A stretch of 64,000 nucleotides of DNA from Selenia dentaria (Eukaryota; Arthropoda; Insecta; Lepidoptera; Geometridae): NCBI GenBank assembly GCA_917880725.1, contig OU862889.1, positions 21,968,997 to 22,032,996 of the forward strand. Direction: 5' to 3'. The notes beneath the pieces are model-generated. The model was not told the DNA's origin and did no database searches. It saw only the letters and a program-made list of their open reading frames with translations. The translations under genes were made by a program, and so were the position numbers. Below, one piece after another: positions 24,301 to 39,040 of the stretch (the first letter of the stretch is position 1; each line of letters starts with the position of its first letter).

Positions 24301-27300
24301 CTTCTTTCTTGGAGCTCAGCCATGTACTCCCGGCGCCATCTTTCCCAGAATTGCTGCCGAATTTGTTCAATGCGTTGGTATCTATTCGGGTTCTTCGTGG
24401 TGACTGGCGGTGACGGAAGCGATATCAATGGTCGACCAATCAGGAAGTGCCCTGGAGTGAGGGGATTTAAATCCATGGGATGGGATGAAAGTGAGGTGAG
24501 AGGACGGGAATTGAGTATGGCTTCTATCTGTGTGAAAAGTGTGGCCAACTCTTCAAATGTAAGAAAGGCATTGCCAGCCGCACGTTTCAACAAGTTTTTT
24601 GAGCTACGGACTCCACTCTCATAAATACCTCCAAAATGAGGTGAGTAGGCCGGGGAAAAAACAAATTTGATGCCCTCATTCGCTGCGAAATCTGAGACGG
24701 ACTGGCAACTGGATCGTAGTATTTTGCCCAACTCATTGTTTGCGCCTACAAAGTTTTTGCCATTGTCGCAGTAGATGTTGTTAGGCTTGCCGCGGCGTGA
24801 TATGAACCTTCGCAGACACATAATAAATGCCGCGGTTGAAAGGTCGCTGACGACCTCAAGATGCAAGGCTTTGACGGCTAGACAAACGAAAACACATAAG
24901 TAGGCTTTTGTGATACGATTACCTTTTCCCTTTTTGGAAGAAATCATAAAAGGACCCGCAAAATCAATTCCACAGGAATTAAATGGAAAATCCTCATTGA
25001 CTCTAACATCCGGTAAGTTACCCATTATGGGCTGTATTGTTTTGCTCCTCATACGGGTACAGATAGTACACTGTTTTGTTATAGAGCGAACACAGTTTCT
25101 GCCATTTAGAGGCCAAAACTTCTCACGAAAAGAAGAAAGGAGGACCTGGGGACCCGCATGAAATAGTCTGTTATGCTCATAATGCAGCATTAACTTAGTA
25201 AGTTGATGCTTCGCATCAAGTATGATTGGGTGTTTTTTATTGTAGTCGAATGCAGATTCCTCTAACCTACCTCCTACCCTAACAATGCCTTTGTCGTCAA
25301 TGAGCGGATTTAAAGGTAATAGTCGACTTTTGTTGTGAAGTGGTTTACCTTGCTTTAGATAGGCTATATCATTTGGAAACGATGCTGACTGACTAAACTT
25401 AAGTAATATCGTCAGTGAGGATTCTAGTTCATCTGTTGTTAGAGGACCGCTTAGCTTGGCTTTGTTTGGTGAACTGTTGTTGATAAAACGGAAAACGTAT
25501 GCAAAGGTTCTTTTTAGTTTTAGATAATTGGAGTGATCTTCGAAATTTATTATTGTCTGTTCATTAGAATGGACATCTACCGTCAAATTAACTCTAACTT
25601 CAGCTTCAGGTGAGTCATTAAGGTTGAGATTAGGTTGGGTAGGCCATTCCGAAATGCCTTTTATTAAAAAGGGAGGACCCTCCCACCATAACGAGCACGA
25701 ACGCAGTTGCTGTGGCTCAACTCCCCTTGAACCTAAGTCGGCTGGATTTAAATTGGTAGGAGTGTGCTTCCATTGAAAACCCTGAGTAAGCATGTTAATT
25801 TTGTTTACTCTATTGCGTACGAAAATAGGAAGCTTTTTACTTTGTGAATTTAGCCAGCAAAGCACTACTGTGGAATCGGTCCACAAGAATGTATTTTTGA
25901 CGCTGCATGGTATTGCTTGTAAAACCTTTGAGCATAGTTGACTACCAAGCAATGCCGCACACAGCTCTAAACGCGGAATTGTAAGGCTTTTAATGGGTGC
26001 AACCTTTGTTTTAGCACAAAGCAACGTAACCTTTATGCTGTTATTTGCATTGCGAGATCGCACGTAACAACAAGCAGCGTAAGCAGTTTGAGAAGCATCG
26101 ACAAATATTTGTAAGTCTACTGGCTTCACATATGAGCTGTCATTCAACACATGGCGAGGTAAAGATAATTTTGAAATATGGTGCAAATTGTTTAAAAATT
26201 TGAGCCATTGCTTTGCATATGGTTGTGGAACTGGGTCATCCCACTCTAATTTAGCATTCCATAAGCTTTGCATAAGAATTTTAACTATTATTATAGTGCA
26301 AGACACCAAACCCAAGGGGTCGAACAATTTACATGTGGTAGATATAATTATCCTTTTAGTGATGTTTGGATTAACTTCAATGTTGCTAGAGAATTGAAGA
26401 CTGTCTTGATTAGGTGTCCATTTTAAACCTAATACGTTAGCTTCAGTACTAAAATCAAGTGGCGATGAGTTAGGTTTATCATTCAGGGGGCTATTTGAAT
26501 TGTCAAAAATTTGTGGACAGTTTGTCTTGAACTTTCTCAACGGAAACCCCGCTGATTCTAAAACTTTGGTCACGTTTGTATAAATATATTTTAATTCTTT
26601 CACCGTGAAACTACCCGTGTTAAGATCGTCAATATAAAAATGAGATCGGATGACATCAGCCACAATCTCATCGTTACATTCTAATGCTAGTTGAACAAGA
26701 CACCTAGTACTCAGAAACGGGGCAGATGCCATGCCATATGTAACTGTATTAAGCTGCTTTATTTTTATAGGCTCATGTGCATGTTCTCGCCACAATATAA
26801 GTTGCAAATGGCGCTGCGATTCGCTTAAACTTATCTGCCGGTACATTTTCTCTATGTCTGCGGTCAGAACGAACTTGTATACACGAAATCGAATAAGGAT
26901 TGAAAACAAATCACTTTGTATTACCGGACCTACGGCTTGTATGTCGTTCAAAGATTTTGATGTGCTAGTTTTAGCAGAGGCATCAAAAACTACTCGCAAT
27001 TTGGTAGTTTCATGGCTTTGTCTAACTACGCAGTGATGGGGTAAGTAACAGCCAAATGGAGGCCTGTCAACTTCTTGTAAGTGACCTAAGTCTTCATATT
27101 CTTTCAAAAAATCGGAATATTGTTGTTTTAGAGTTAGATTTTTATCTAATTTCTTTTCTAGAGATAAAAATCGTTTCATAGCCATAGGAAATGAACTACC
27201 TAGAGTCTCCTCAGCAGGCTCTTTAAGTGGCAGCATGACTACAAATCTACCATCAGATAAGCGATGGGTATTACTTACGAAATGTGATTCACAAAATTGA

Positions 27301-30300
27301 TCTTCTATCGAAGAAATACTTTCTTCTGGGGGTAACTCTTCCACCTCCCAAAATTTGTGTATAGAGTTATTGATGTCTTGAAGTGACACCTGAGTTTGCA
27401 CAAAATTGCATTGTATATTATCATTATTAGAAATACAACCCGTTGGACCAGCTATTAGCCATCCGAAGACACTTTCTAGCAAAAAGGGCTTATTTGGACC
27501 TAGATCAATTTTGTTAGTTAATACAATGTCGAAAAAGTGATCAGCGCCTAACAAAATGTCTATCTCCGATGGTTTGAAAAAGGTTGGGTCGGCTAAAGTT
27601 ACATTATCGGGTAGATTTAACCTCTTAACATCAACGTGAACGTTGGGTAAGTTGCCAGTTATCTTTGGAATGACAAAACAATTAATATTTCTTGTAAATG
27701 AGCTAGTGCATGATTTAATATTCAATTGACACCGCTCCGATATCTAGCATGCTACTCCGTTAATGCCAGCTACTTGTAGTATATTTATATTTTCAGTTGA
27801 TAGGCCTAATTTTTCTTTTAGGCTCTTCGTAATAAATGACGACTGGCTAGCAGTATCAAGCAAGGCGCGCACAAGGTAAGTAGTTTTATTGTGTTTATTA
27901 ACAGCTTCTATTTTGGCAGTACACAAGAGGACTTGCCCTGAGGAGACCGCAGCTAAGCTGACAGGAAGATCAGAAGGTTCAGTACTTTCGGTAAGTACTT
28001 TTTTTGTATCACCTTTGTGTAGTAATGTGTTATGTTTCTTCTTACAGGAACGACAAGACCCCTTTAAGCCACATTGAGAATTGGAATGTCCACTTCGCAA
28101 ACAATTTGTACACAACTTGTGTTTTGAAACTTCGACTAACCTATTCTCAACGCTTAACGCTCTGAACTTGTTGCACTGATGCACGAGATGAAACTGATCA
28201 CAAACGGGGCAGGTCTTGTATGACTGCGTGCCCTTAGCATTTGTGAAGGTAGCAAAAGATTTAATGGTTCTGTTTTCTTTATAGTTATTATTACCTTGCG
28301 TGGATTTGTTTTCTAAATTGCGACAGTTTGCAGTTTCTAAAACATTCGCCCTGTATTCTATGAAACTTCTAAAATCGTCTAAAGTAGGTAGATTAGACAA
28401 TCTGCCTTTGTATTCTTCCCACTTGTTACTAGTGCTGGAATCTAGCTTCCCTGACGCCAAGAATATTACCAGCGGGTCCCAACCCTCGGTTGAAATGTCC
28501 AATGTATTTAAAGCGTTTAAGTTTTTAGACACTTGATCAATTAAATATCGTAACGCCTTGAAATATTATTTTTGTATAGTATTACAATTAACTAACGCGC
28601 TCAAGTGATTATTGATCAGAATATTTTTATTATTGTATCGATTGCACAAAGTATCCCACGCAAGCTCATAATTCCTCGCGACAAATTCCAAAGATCTAAT
28701 TACGCCACTGGCGCCTGATTGTAAAGAATTTCTTAAATAGTGAAATTTATTTATGGGTGCAATCGAGTCATAGTCATGAATAAGTGTTTTAAAGGTGTCT
28801 CTGAACTCGAGCCATTTCGTATAATTACCATCAAAAATTGGTAGATTAATAATTGGAAGCCGAATGGCATCATTATTATGACCATGACAACAACCTGAGG
28901 TTGCTCCATTAGAGGCGTGACCTTCTTTATTTTTGGTTGAAAACAAATCGACCAACTCTTGAGCAAAAGCTATTTGTGTATAAAACTCAGTTTCGGTTAT
29001 ATCTCGTTCTGAAATCTGTTCATCCAAGTTTTCAGAATACTCTTCAATCTCTGCCTGTATGCGATCAAAATTGGACATTAATTCCTTTAATTGATTTAAT
29101 CTCAAAACAATTTCTTTCATCTCCAAGCTAGATATATTAGCAACATCAGATATATTATACTTTCCCATAAATGTTTTTAAAACGGTAAGCCGACTTCTAA
29201 ATCCCGCTCGTTTTTTAATTAATGACTTTAAATATTCCTTAACATCGGGTTTACCGGTCGAATCTATTTTTAATAATGGAAGTGGACTTTTGACTTTAGT
29301 CGTTTCCCTTTCAGCCATTTTGTTGAATGAGTGGTGCAAAATACACAAATATTTTTTACAAACAATCCAATAGACAGCAGCTCAAATCACGCAGCAACTG
29401 CCGAGCCCCTCAACGGGAAGCAGCATACAAAAACATCGGCGCGACTAGTGAGTGCAGGCCGAAGCGCCGAGCGCGCCAACTGCACCGGCTGCGCTAGAGA
29501 ATTCAATCTTAGGACCGCGCGGAAGTGGCGCCAGCGCAACGTACGCACGGGCACGAACGCGAACGTAAGGTCGATAGCACAGATTATAGGTATATAGATT
29601 TGCCGAATAATTTCGTAATTATTACGAAACAACTTAGGTAGGTAGGTAGGTACCTAGTATGTTGATAATATTGGTAAATTGCAATATTTAATTTAAACGG
29701 AATAGATAGGTATTTTTATTTATACTTCACAAAATTCAAGCATTCGAATTTAATGATGAAATAATTTTACTAGTAGGTTTCATGACCTACGCAAGTAGAA
29801 GTTGATACGAGTAACGTCTAACAACAATATTTAGGCAGAAAACAATAGAAAGAAAGATAGATAAGCTAGAAGCAAGCTAGGTAAGCTAGGTTCCACAAGT
29901 TAGCGTTGAAAAGTATCTACTCGGTAGATAGGTAGGTACTTCCAACATTCAATTGTTCTAGTAATGATTTAAAGTTGACAAATAGAATTGAATGTGAACG
30001 TGAATCGGCCGGGCATGTAGTCAAAGCAATTTAATTTGACATATAATGGTAGCTGCCTGTTAGCATGAATTATCGTTAAAATATTAGGCAAGTATGGTAG
30101 GGAAGATACGCGTAAAGCTAGATACCTTCTCACACTTTGATTAGCATTCACACATCACAGCAAATAGAAGTTGAAACATAGTAAATAGGTAGGATAATTG
30201 AAAGGAATGTAAGTGTATAAAGGAACGGGCTTACTTCATTTTCGATGACCTATTATGCAGTGCAAGCCCTCGGAGTCCTGTCACGGTCGCCACTTATGTT

Positions 30301-33300
30301 CGGGAGAAGTCCAAACACATTAATATTTTAGGGTTTTGTATATTCCGTAGATTTGAATATAATGGTAAATAATAAAATTGCGTAGCGTTCACTTTAAGTT
30401 TGGGTCGGTGGCCGATTGCTCGCACGCAGCCGCCCCGCGGCATTAGTCCCTTCTCGGTGGTGAGGCACCCCCGCGCCTGGACTGGTTTGCAGCGCGTACA
30501 CTTGTGAAGTTTAAATAAACGATTTATTTATTTATTTATTTAATATCTCATGCTAACGAGTGGAGTGGAGTGCTGACTGAAGCTTTAACGTTAGGTAATA
30601 TTTGAATTTTTAATAATGTACCTATTCTCCGGGTTTGGTGAAGCAGTTAGTATATAAGTAATTAGGGCCTAACCTAAAATACCCCTTGAGCAATCATCGT
30701 TATTAATTTCCAGGATTCTCTATACTGATATGGCTCGGCGCGTTGATGTGTTTAGTTGCGTACACGATAGAAGCTTCTACGAGAACGGATCCCTCGCTAG
30801 ACAATTGTTACCTCGGATGCGTCCTCATCGCTGTTGATCTTATATGTGGCCTATTCAGCTTTTATCAAAATTACAAGAGCTCAAAGGTATTAGGTAAATT
30901 ACTATTCAATGTATAGTAGTGATGAGACGGATAAGTTTTACGCCTTATGTTGAGTGTACTCTCATGACAAATGCAGTGCCACTCAGTCTTCAGTTTTCAA
31001 AAACCCTCGACTGGGTTGTTTGGTCCGAATTTTGGAGCCGAGTCATTCTTATCCTTACGCTTGTGTCAATTAGGCGACATACTAAGTGTTGATAGGTCAC
31101 CAGACCGCTCTCTACACTCTTTCCCTAGAGCGTATCTGCGCCCATCATAACAACTGGAAGAAAAAACATTTGGATGACGGCCATATTGAGAATTAACGTT
31201 AATTAATCAATAATGATTTTTATATTTAAAATCAGGGTCCTCAGATATCGATTTTCAGCCCGATCGGGACAAGTTTTAATTCTGCCGCCATCTTGAGTTT
31301 TGGAAACTTGGACTAAATTACCCTTCTGTCTATGTGAGGATTGCATAGCTAGTACTTTCCATGCTAAAAGAGAAAACTCTTTTCTACCTCTTAACATTGT
31401 CCGATTTCAGTGATTTTTTTTTCATGGAGTCATGACTTTGTTTACTATGCCCGTACGTTTTGATTTTTTCTGTATTTCAAAGTAGATACCTACTATAAAT
31501 TTCCTATTTTAGAACTTCAAAATCCTCTTAAGTCAAACAAATTATACATTCTCTGGTTCATACAAAATGTAAATGTTTATAACATTTACATAACTATATG
31601 GAAGCGATCGCTTTTTGTTTGACGACCGTGTGGAAGTTGCCCAGGATCCTAGTAATTTTTAGTTTTGACACCTTACCCCAGCTCTTGGTTTCCTAGACTA
31701 GTTGGACTGTTCCATCCATGCTCAAATCGCGGAGTTTTTCGGATATCATCAGAACCCTCTTACACTTTTCCTCTACATCACCAGCACCCTTACTTATTAC
31801 TTATGAACTTAGGTTTCTTCAGATAATGAAGACATTCAACAGTATGATACCCAATTACGCAACTTGCATCCGTGACGGAGTTCAATACGATGAGACTCCG
31901 GTTCGCAACCTGGTGAAGGGCGATATCGTACGCGTGAAGGCTGGAGACGTTGTGCCGGCGGACATACGTATCATCGACGGTAAAGGGTTTAAGGTTTGTC
32001 ATCACATTAAGTATAAGTAAGTAGGTAATAGTGTATTTGTAATTCAATAAAATTATATTTTTGGTTTTATTTAGCTTGCCCTGTTTGTTGTTTATTTGTT
32101 TGGGTCAAATTTAGAAGTTTTAAATTTTACCTCCTTCCTGTTGACAGATTGATCTGATATTTGGCACACACCTTTAGAGTTCTGATGACAATACAATTCA
32201 ATACATTCAGGATAGATATGTAGGGCGAATTCTGTGACATTCAGTATCATTGAAAGTCCTAGATGGTAGCCACTAGCAAATGGCCGTTAGGTACATGCTT
32301 TTCAAGCAACTTGCAAAAAAAAGAAAGAAGGAGGTTCTCAACTCGACGCGTATATTTTTCTAGCGACTGCCCGCAACTATATTCGCGTACTTAGTAGGCT
32401 CTGGCTTCGGCTTTGCCATTTCCCTTCTATTCTTGGTTTAACAAATTAACAAAATAAGATTTATCAGATTGATCCATCCGTTCTCAAGTTATAGCGTGAC
32501 CAGGAGAAATAGGGGTTTTTATATATATACTTATATAGATATTTATGTACTTATGATCACGCATGACTTTTTACAGAGTAGTTCAACTTTTTTTATTCCG
32601 AGGTCCCATTAAAATTTCATCAAACTCGGTCAGGCGGTTTTTGAGTTCCTCTCTAATAAGTGAAAAGTATTTCGCCTATCTTAATGATGTCGTTTTTGAC
32701 GGTAAATGACAAGCAATCCCGTAAGTAGCAAGGGTCACTAAAAAGGTTGAAAATTGTTTTTATCAAAAAAAATGGAACCGGACTTTAACCCTAAAAAATT
32801 TGAAATAACATGTCGAAGTCGGTACCATGCGTACAATATTGTGAAAATAGGGTTCCTTTGAACTATCATGGTACCGACAAGTTATTTCATTGCTGAAACA
32901 TGATACCTACTTATATCCTAATCGTGCCCCGACCTTCGACTCACCGTAACCCTATACGCACAGCGTTGAAATTCCCATGAGAACGTTGTAGATGAATCGT
33001 GCTTAGTAGGCTGTGAGCTTTGGAGGCTGTATTGCAATCTCTTGGCGACATTACAATACAACGTAAGTACATGTCTTACTTTATCGTCCGAGTGCGTCCA
33101 ATCGGTCCGTTCACAAAATAATTTTACAACGTAGGTAGGTAATATGCTTTCAGGATCATTCCAATACCCACTTAACCTATCTGTTTTACTTGGTGTAAAG
33201 TTTGACTTCTTACTTCTACAGGTTGATAATTCTTCATTGACGGGTGAATCTTTGGCGGTACATCGATCTAATGTCGAGGGGACTGCTAATATCCTGGAAT

Positions 33301-36300
33301 CACCCAATGTTGCCTTCTTCTCTACGCTGTGTGTGGAAGGATGGGCGACAGGTAAAATATTGTGTTCATTCCCGACGAGTTGGAAAGACAGTTCCGTTTT
33401 ACCACCAATGGAAATCAATTATCTGTTCCAGTTTATATCTTTTTACCTAGAAGTTATGTCCTAAGTCTTAATCCTTCCTATACCGTGATAAATAAAATTA
33501 AAGATTTATGAATGAAATACGTATGAATGAAAGACGTAGGTATATTTACTTGTTTCTCTGGGACGCAAAGGGTTAATGGACGTATATTTCCCTTCCAGGT
33601 GTAGTGATATGCTGCGGTGATTTGACAGCTTTGGGCCGAGTAGCAGGATTAGCAGCTCGTCTTCACCCCGCCCCTTCACCATTGGCTCGTGAAATCAAAC
33701 GGTTCATGCGTTACATATCGATGTGGGCGCTTGGCCTGGGCACGTTCATAGCAATTGCTGCACTTTCCCTCGGCTATCCGTTCATAGAGACCACTATTTT
33801 CGTGATTGGAATTATCGTTGCAAATATTCCTGAAGGTATATTGTTTTGCTAAGTTATTATTTTCTTTTCCGATAGCCTTAAGTGTATTTTGGTGCGGTCT
33901 TCCGTAGCTGGTTATGTTACATGGTGATGTAACTTCGAGTAAATATTCCTTTTTAGGACTGTTCATGAAAAAAGATGGTTTTTGTTCATTTCCGTACCTC
34001 CTATGGTAACATGGTATGTGGTATAAAATCAGAAAAAATCCTTTTGGTAACTGGTCTGACAAAGTAAAGACTTTTTTAATTTTAGTAGTTCGGTAATTTG
34101 AAACTCGTAACTATAAAAATCCTTATTTTCAAAACTGGTTATGATTAAACAAGAATTATTCCATTTCTTCCAGGCTTACAGCCCACAGTCACAGCATCTC
34201 TAACATTAACCGCGCAAAATATGGTCAAGAAGAATTGCCTGGTCAAAAACCTAGAAGCCGTGGAGGCTCTAGGGGCCTGCACCACAATTTGCTCCGATAA
34301 AACTGGGACTCTGACAGAAAACAAAATGTCTGTTAAACATGTCTGGATGGGTAACAAAACTTATTCTGTGCAAGACCCAGAATTCTTAGGTACCTAGATT
34401 ATATACTTTATATACGTTTTCGACGGCTATAATAAAATAGACTTAAAATTCGGTATGCTAAAAAAAATTAACCTATGCCAATTCCGAAACCATTTCGAGA
34501 TTTTATGTTACAAACCCTTATTTTTCTACTCTGACCTTTTAAAACGATAAGATGCCATTTATTTTAACAAAAAACGATGAAATAATTCGACTTTCATTGA
34601 CCTCTAAATGACGTCACTTTTTTGCATTTTATTATCTGTGTGACTATTGAAGTAAAACTTTATCTAACAACACGAGCGGACTTTTGTTTTGATTGAATAG
34701 AGACTTACGAATTAGTAGGTGTCACTGTCAAGTGTCAAAGTAAATTCTAGTTTCTTTTTTTTTACTCGCGTGCTTTTCTTGGCTCCTCAACGCAACTACA
34801 TATTTGTGCAAAAAAGTGACGTCATAGGATTCAAATTTTCAAAAAAATATTATAAAATAACTACTGAATATAAAACAAAAATATTGAAATTAGTTTCTTA
34901 TAATGACCTAATCTACGATATAAAAATATAAAAAAAATACCAAAAAAAAACTTTACATACCGAATTCGATGCGTCTGACACCGACTGTCGGAAGACGCGG
35001 GTTCTAATTCCATCCGAGCATGTGTATTTTACTCTCTAAAATTGCAAAGTTTGGTCTCGCTAAGCAGCCGTTAAGTAGTGCTTTAAAAATCATATAAGTA
35101 ATAAAAATTACTCCATAGACTTTGAGAAAGTGGTTTTTTTATGAGATAGGTTGGCAAACGGCTCACCTATGACGATGATAGGAAGGAAGAGATAGAAGGC
35201 GTAAAAGTTGGAGCGGGAGGGAGAAGGAAAGGGGGAATCGGGCCTCCGGAACATCCCAAAAACCGACGAAACGCAATAGCAAGCTATGTTACTTGACGTC
35301 GGTGCTATGTGGGAGTTTGGTATTTCCCCGGTCGTGGCGGCCCATATTCGGCTGTGGAGTTACAGCGTGGCACTACCACCGAAAATGTTGTAGTTAATCT
35401 CCTGTAATTAAATAATCTTGTTTTCGGGTTTCAGGTACGCTATACAATAATCAAGGTAAGAGACGCCAACCTACATAACTTACCTATTTTAAGTCTACAA
35501 GTCAATTGCAACTATCAAAATAAAATCTTTAATTTTGCAGCTTTACTAAATTGTGGAGCATTATGCAGTAATGCAACTGTTAAACTTGGAGGTGTTATAG
35601 TCGGCGATGCCTCAGAAACAGCTATCCTTAATTTTATTTGCTTATATGAAGATCCCGTTACTATCAGAAATAATTTCCCCAAAATTGCGGAAATACCTTT
35701 TAATTCCGTTAATAAATTTCAAGTAAGTGCCAGTTTATATTCAACTCACCCTTAACCCTTTCCCTACCAAGGACGTAGACGTTCGTCAAAGATTTCATTC
35801 ATAAGAATGAAATCTTTTGTTTTAATTAATTAATAATTTCACATGCTGTCGTGCCATTCACACCCCATTTACAGTACCAATGACGTCTTGTGTATTACTT
35901 AGCGGCAGAATATCATCCTACCAACGTATATCGGGTACATAGCTATAATCAGTTATTTAGGTACTCCATGGTGCTTAAAAATAAGAAAGACCCATGTCTC
36001 TACCACAATAACCACTAAGTCCAAAAACAATTCAGATGACCAACATAGAAGCAGAGTAGCTGTGTGTCACTAGCATGTAAATCGTAAGAGGTGAGGAAAC
36101 CCGACTTACTACTAGACTATACTTACTACTAGAACACGTAGGCTTCTTGCGCTAAAGTTCGCCTAGGTTAGTTCCACTGGAGTTCTACACAATTTGCTTT
36201 CGGTAGTGTGCACTACAGAGTGTCGATCGAAGACGTTTATTCCATCTTGTTAGACTAATAGTTCGATGAAGCACTACACATTCGATATCTCGGAGTGACG

Positions 36301-39000
36301 AGCGTAATGCAGTGCCTTGCTGAATTTTAGTTTTGGAGAAAATACTAGGGATAAATAAATAGTTCGCACATATTAGGCGTCCTGTCCATACAAACTTATT
36401 CCCCGATTTCTACTAGCGCCAATATTTCTTTATGTTTTGCTGTTTTATTTAACTTCTGCTAAGTAGGAACTTACCTGACTTCATGTAGCAGACAGGACCC
36501 TAAAAGAAATCCTCAAGCCAGTTATATTATAACCTTATCCAATGTCGCCAAAGGAACGTAATATTTTTCATGTGGTGCAGCGTGGTGGATATGAATAGGT
36601 CGATAGAATGTGGTGTTCTGTTGGTGGATATGCCTTATATATATTGATATAAACTTTATTTTCCTTTAGCTTTCTCAATTTCGTTCAAATAAACTTTTGT
36701 TTCCTTACTCCCCGTAGCACAACCGTAAAGCCGAGTACGAGTAGCACCGTTAGCAGTCTCATACTCTTGATTTTTTCATACTCTGTAGTTTCGGAAGTCT
36801 CATAATGTTTTTGTTCTTGTAACAGGTTAGTGTCCATTTAGATTCATCTTTGTCACGATATCTGGTCGTGATGAAAGGCGCACCGGAAGTCATCATCGCT
36901 CGCTGTTCTACCTTTGCAATCGACAAGAGAAGCATTAACTTGACAAAAGAAGTGAAAGCAGTAGCAGATAAAGCTACCGAGAACTTGGCAAATACTGGTG
37001 AGCAATTAATAATGAAGTTATATTTTGAAATTTATAGAGAGAAAAATTCACATCCTCGGACGGGATTCGAACCCGCGTCTTCTGACTACCCGTGTCAGAC
37101 GCCATTGACTAACTTTGACAAATTGAAGGGGGTATAATCGAGTAAAAACTTGCATAACTTCCTTCAGGACAAAGTGGTGATCACTATATTTTATACTATA
37201 CTTAAACTATTATAATCTAAGGTTATGTTAAAAATACTTAGTGAGTACTTACTTAAAATTATTATAATCTAAGGTAGATTATAATAGTTTTTTAGTATAT
37301 CATAATCTAAAAAGATTATAATATTTTAAGTAAGTCCTCACTAAGTATTTTTCAACTGACTTCCAAAAGGAGGAGGTTCTCAAGACGAGGCGTATTTATT
37401 TGTTTTAATGTATGAACATGAACACGCATTACTTTTTACAGAGATCTCTGATTTTCAAAAAAAACGGCAAAAAAGCAAACCGGGGAGATACTCCTAGCTT
37501 CCTAACGAATCCAGAAGTATCTACTACCTACTGTCAGAATTATGTACATACTTTATCCTAATTTATCTGGAGTATACCTAGTAGGAGTATGGCATATCCA
37601 TACAAAAAAGTATACTATGCGTACAGGCGGTCTGTGGTTAAGTATATACTTAAGTACATAATTTTATGTAAGTAAGTATATAAATCTGAGTTCAATTTCG
37701 CCCTTACTTAGGTACTCTTTATTGTATGACCTTTTGTTCAAAGGTGAGAGAATAATGGCATTTGCTGATTTGTTATTGGATCCAAAGCAGTTCCCTTTGA
37801 ATTATCCATTCGATGCAGAAGATGTGAATTTCCCACTAAATGGACTAAGATTGCTCGGTATCATGGGAATCATGGACCCACCAAGGGAAGAGGTAAATAA
37901 AGTATAACTATTTTACTATGGTATATAACCTAACAGTTACTAAAAACCTAATCTTCAATGTCTAGAGATAGGTTTAGTTTTTTGTAAGTACTGTAGTAAC
38001 TATAAATCATTTCACGTATATATTACTACCCTTCCCTACCTAGAAAAATGTACACCCATAGTGTTACCAGATCTCAGGATTTGTCCTGAGATCTCAGAAT
38101 TCTTTGACTCCTTTCAGGATTGCGGCCGGATTATTTACTGACTTCCAGAAAAAGGGAGGAGGTACTCAATTCGACTGTTTTTTTATGATTGTTACCTCAT
38201 AACTTTCGACTGGGTGAACCGATTCTCAAAATTGTTTGAAAGCTGGTACGTCCAGTGTGGTCCCATTTAAATTTCATCAAATTCGGTCCAGTAGTTTTTG
38301 AGATACACTCCAATAACTGAAGAGAATGGAAGTCTGTATAAAATTTTTCAAATTGTCGTTGTGTTAGTCTCAACTCTCAGGAAACCTCTGGATTTTTTTA
38401 AATTTTCAATAATAAAAAGTTAAACAAACTACGACGACGCTGCCAACCCCGCTGAGTCCGATGTGCGACGCGTGAGCGAGAACCGAGATCCGCTGTGTAT
38501 GAAAACAATAATACTCGGAATATGACTTTCTTGAATTGTTCTGTACGTTTAAATGACAGGACTTAACAATGGAAATCTAATAAAAAAATATATAAAAATA
38601 AAGCCTGTTCTCCGGACTTCTGAATTTTTCATCTCGTAACCCTATACACCCATTAGTTACGTCGTACGCTTCGTTTCACAAGCTGTATTAGAGTATTTTT
38701 GAATGAACGGTTAGCCTGCCTATCCGCGCCTTCACATGTGTTTCGTTTCTACAGAACTCATATAAAATATTGTAAGTAATGAAAAGTTATATTTATACAT
38801 CTATCTATATGACGGAGAAAGCACCTCCGGAGTGTTTTTAAAAAGTGTGAATTGTTGTTTTCATGATGATCACTCATTTTTGGGTCCTCGAAGTAAAACT
38901 TCACAAGTACTTTTATAAGCTTCGTATATTCAACGAGCAGCGTAACAACGTCACAAAGAGGTCCGTACTGTACGGCGACTCGAGAGCGACTGAGCTGAGC

Positions 39001-39040
<40 letters not shown>

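Larger units (their letters stand above)
23746..30500 (-). mobile_element. Nearly intact BEL/Pao LTR retrotransposon
   Basis: A 6,755-bp element with two 204-bp LTRs (23746-23949 and 30297-30500), each TGTTCG...TACA, differing by a single base (ccatag against ccgtag). It is flanked by the 5-bp duplication cttgt at 23741-23745 and 30501-30505, the length expected for BEL/Pao. On the minus strand it has a primer site, a leader of about 950 bp and one gag-pol frame with two stop codons. The near-identical LTRs show a recent insertion into pump intron 2, antisense to the gene. Confidence 0.95.

Noticed and set aside
27744..28568. The two in-frame stops of BEL gag-pol as programmed readthrough sites
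   Set aside because: They are of different kinds (TAA, TAG), lie within capsid and after protease, and lack a recognisable readthrough context; BEL elements normally use one open frame.
32918..33418. 166-codon minus-strand frame
   Set aside because: It overlaps pump exon 5 in antisense and has no features of its own.
33676..34062. 128-codon minus-strand frame
   Set aside because: Antisense shadow of pump exon 6 running into the intron.
38790..38810. Left border of the gypsy element as exact
   Set aside because: The flanking tata duplication is in AT-rich sequence, so the border could shift by a few bases; it is kept as probable only.
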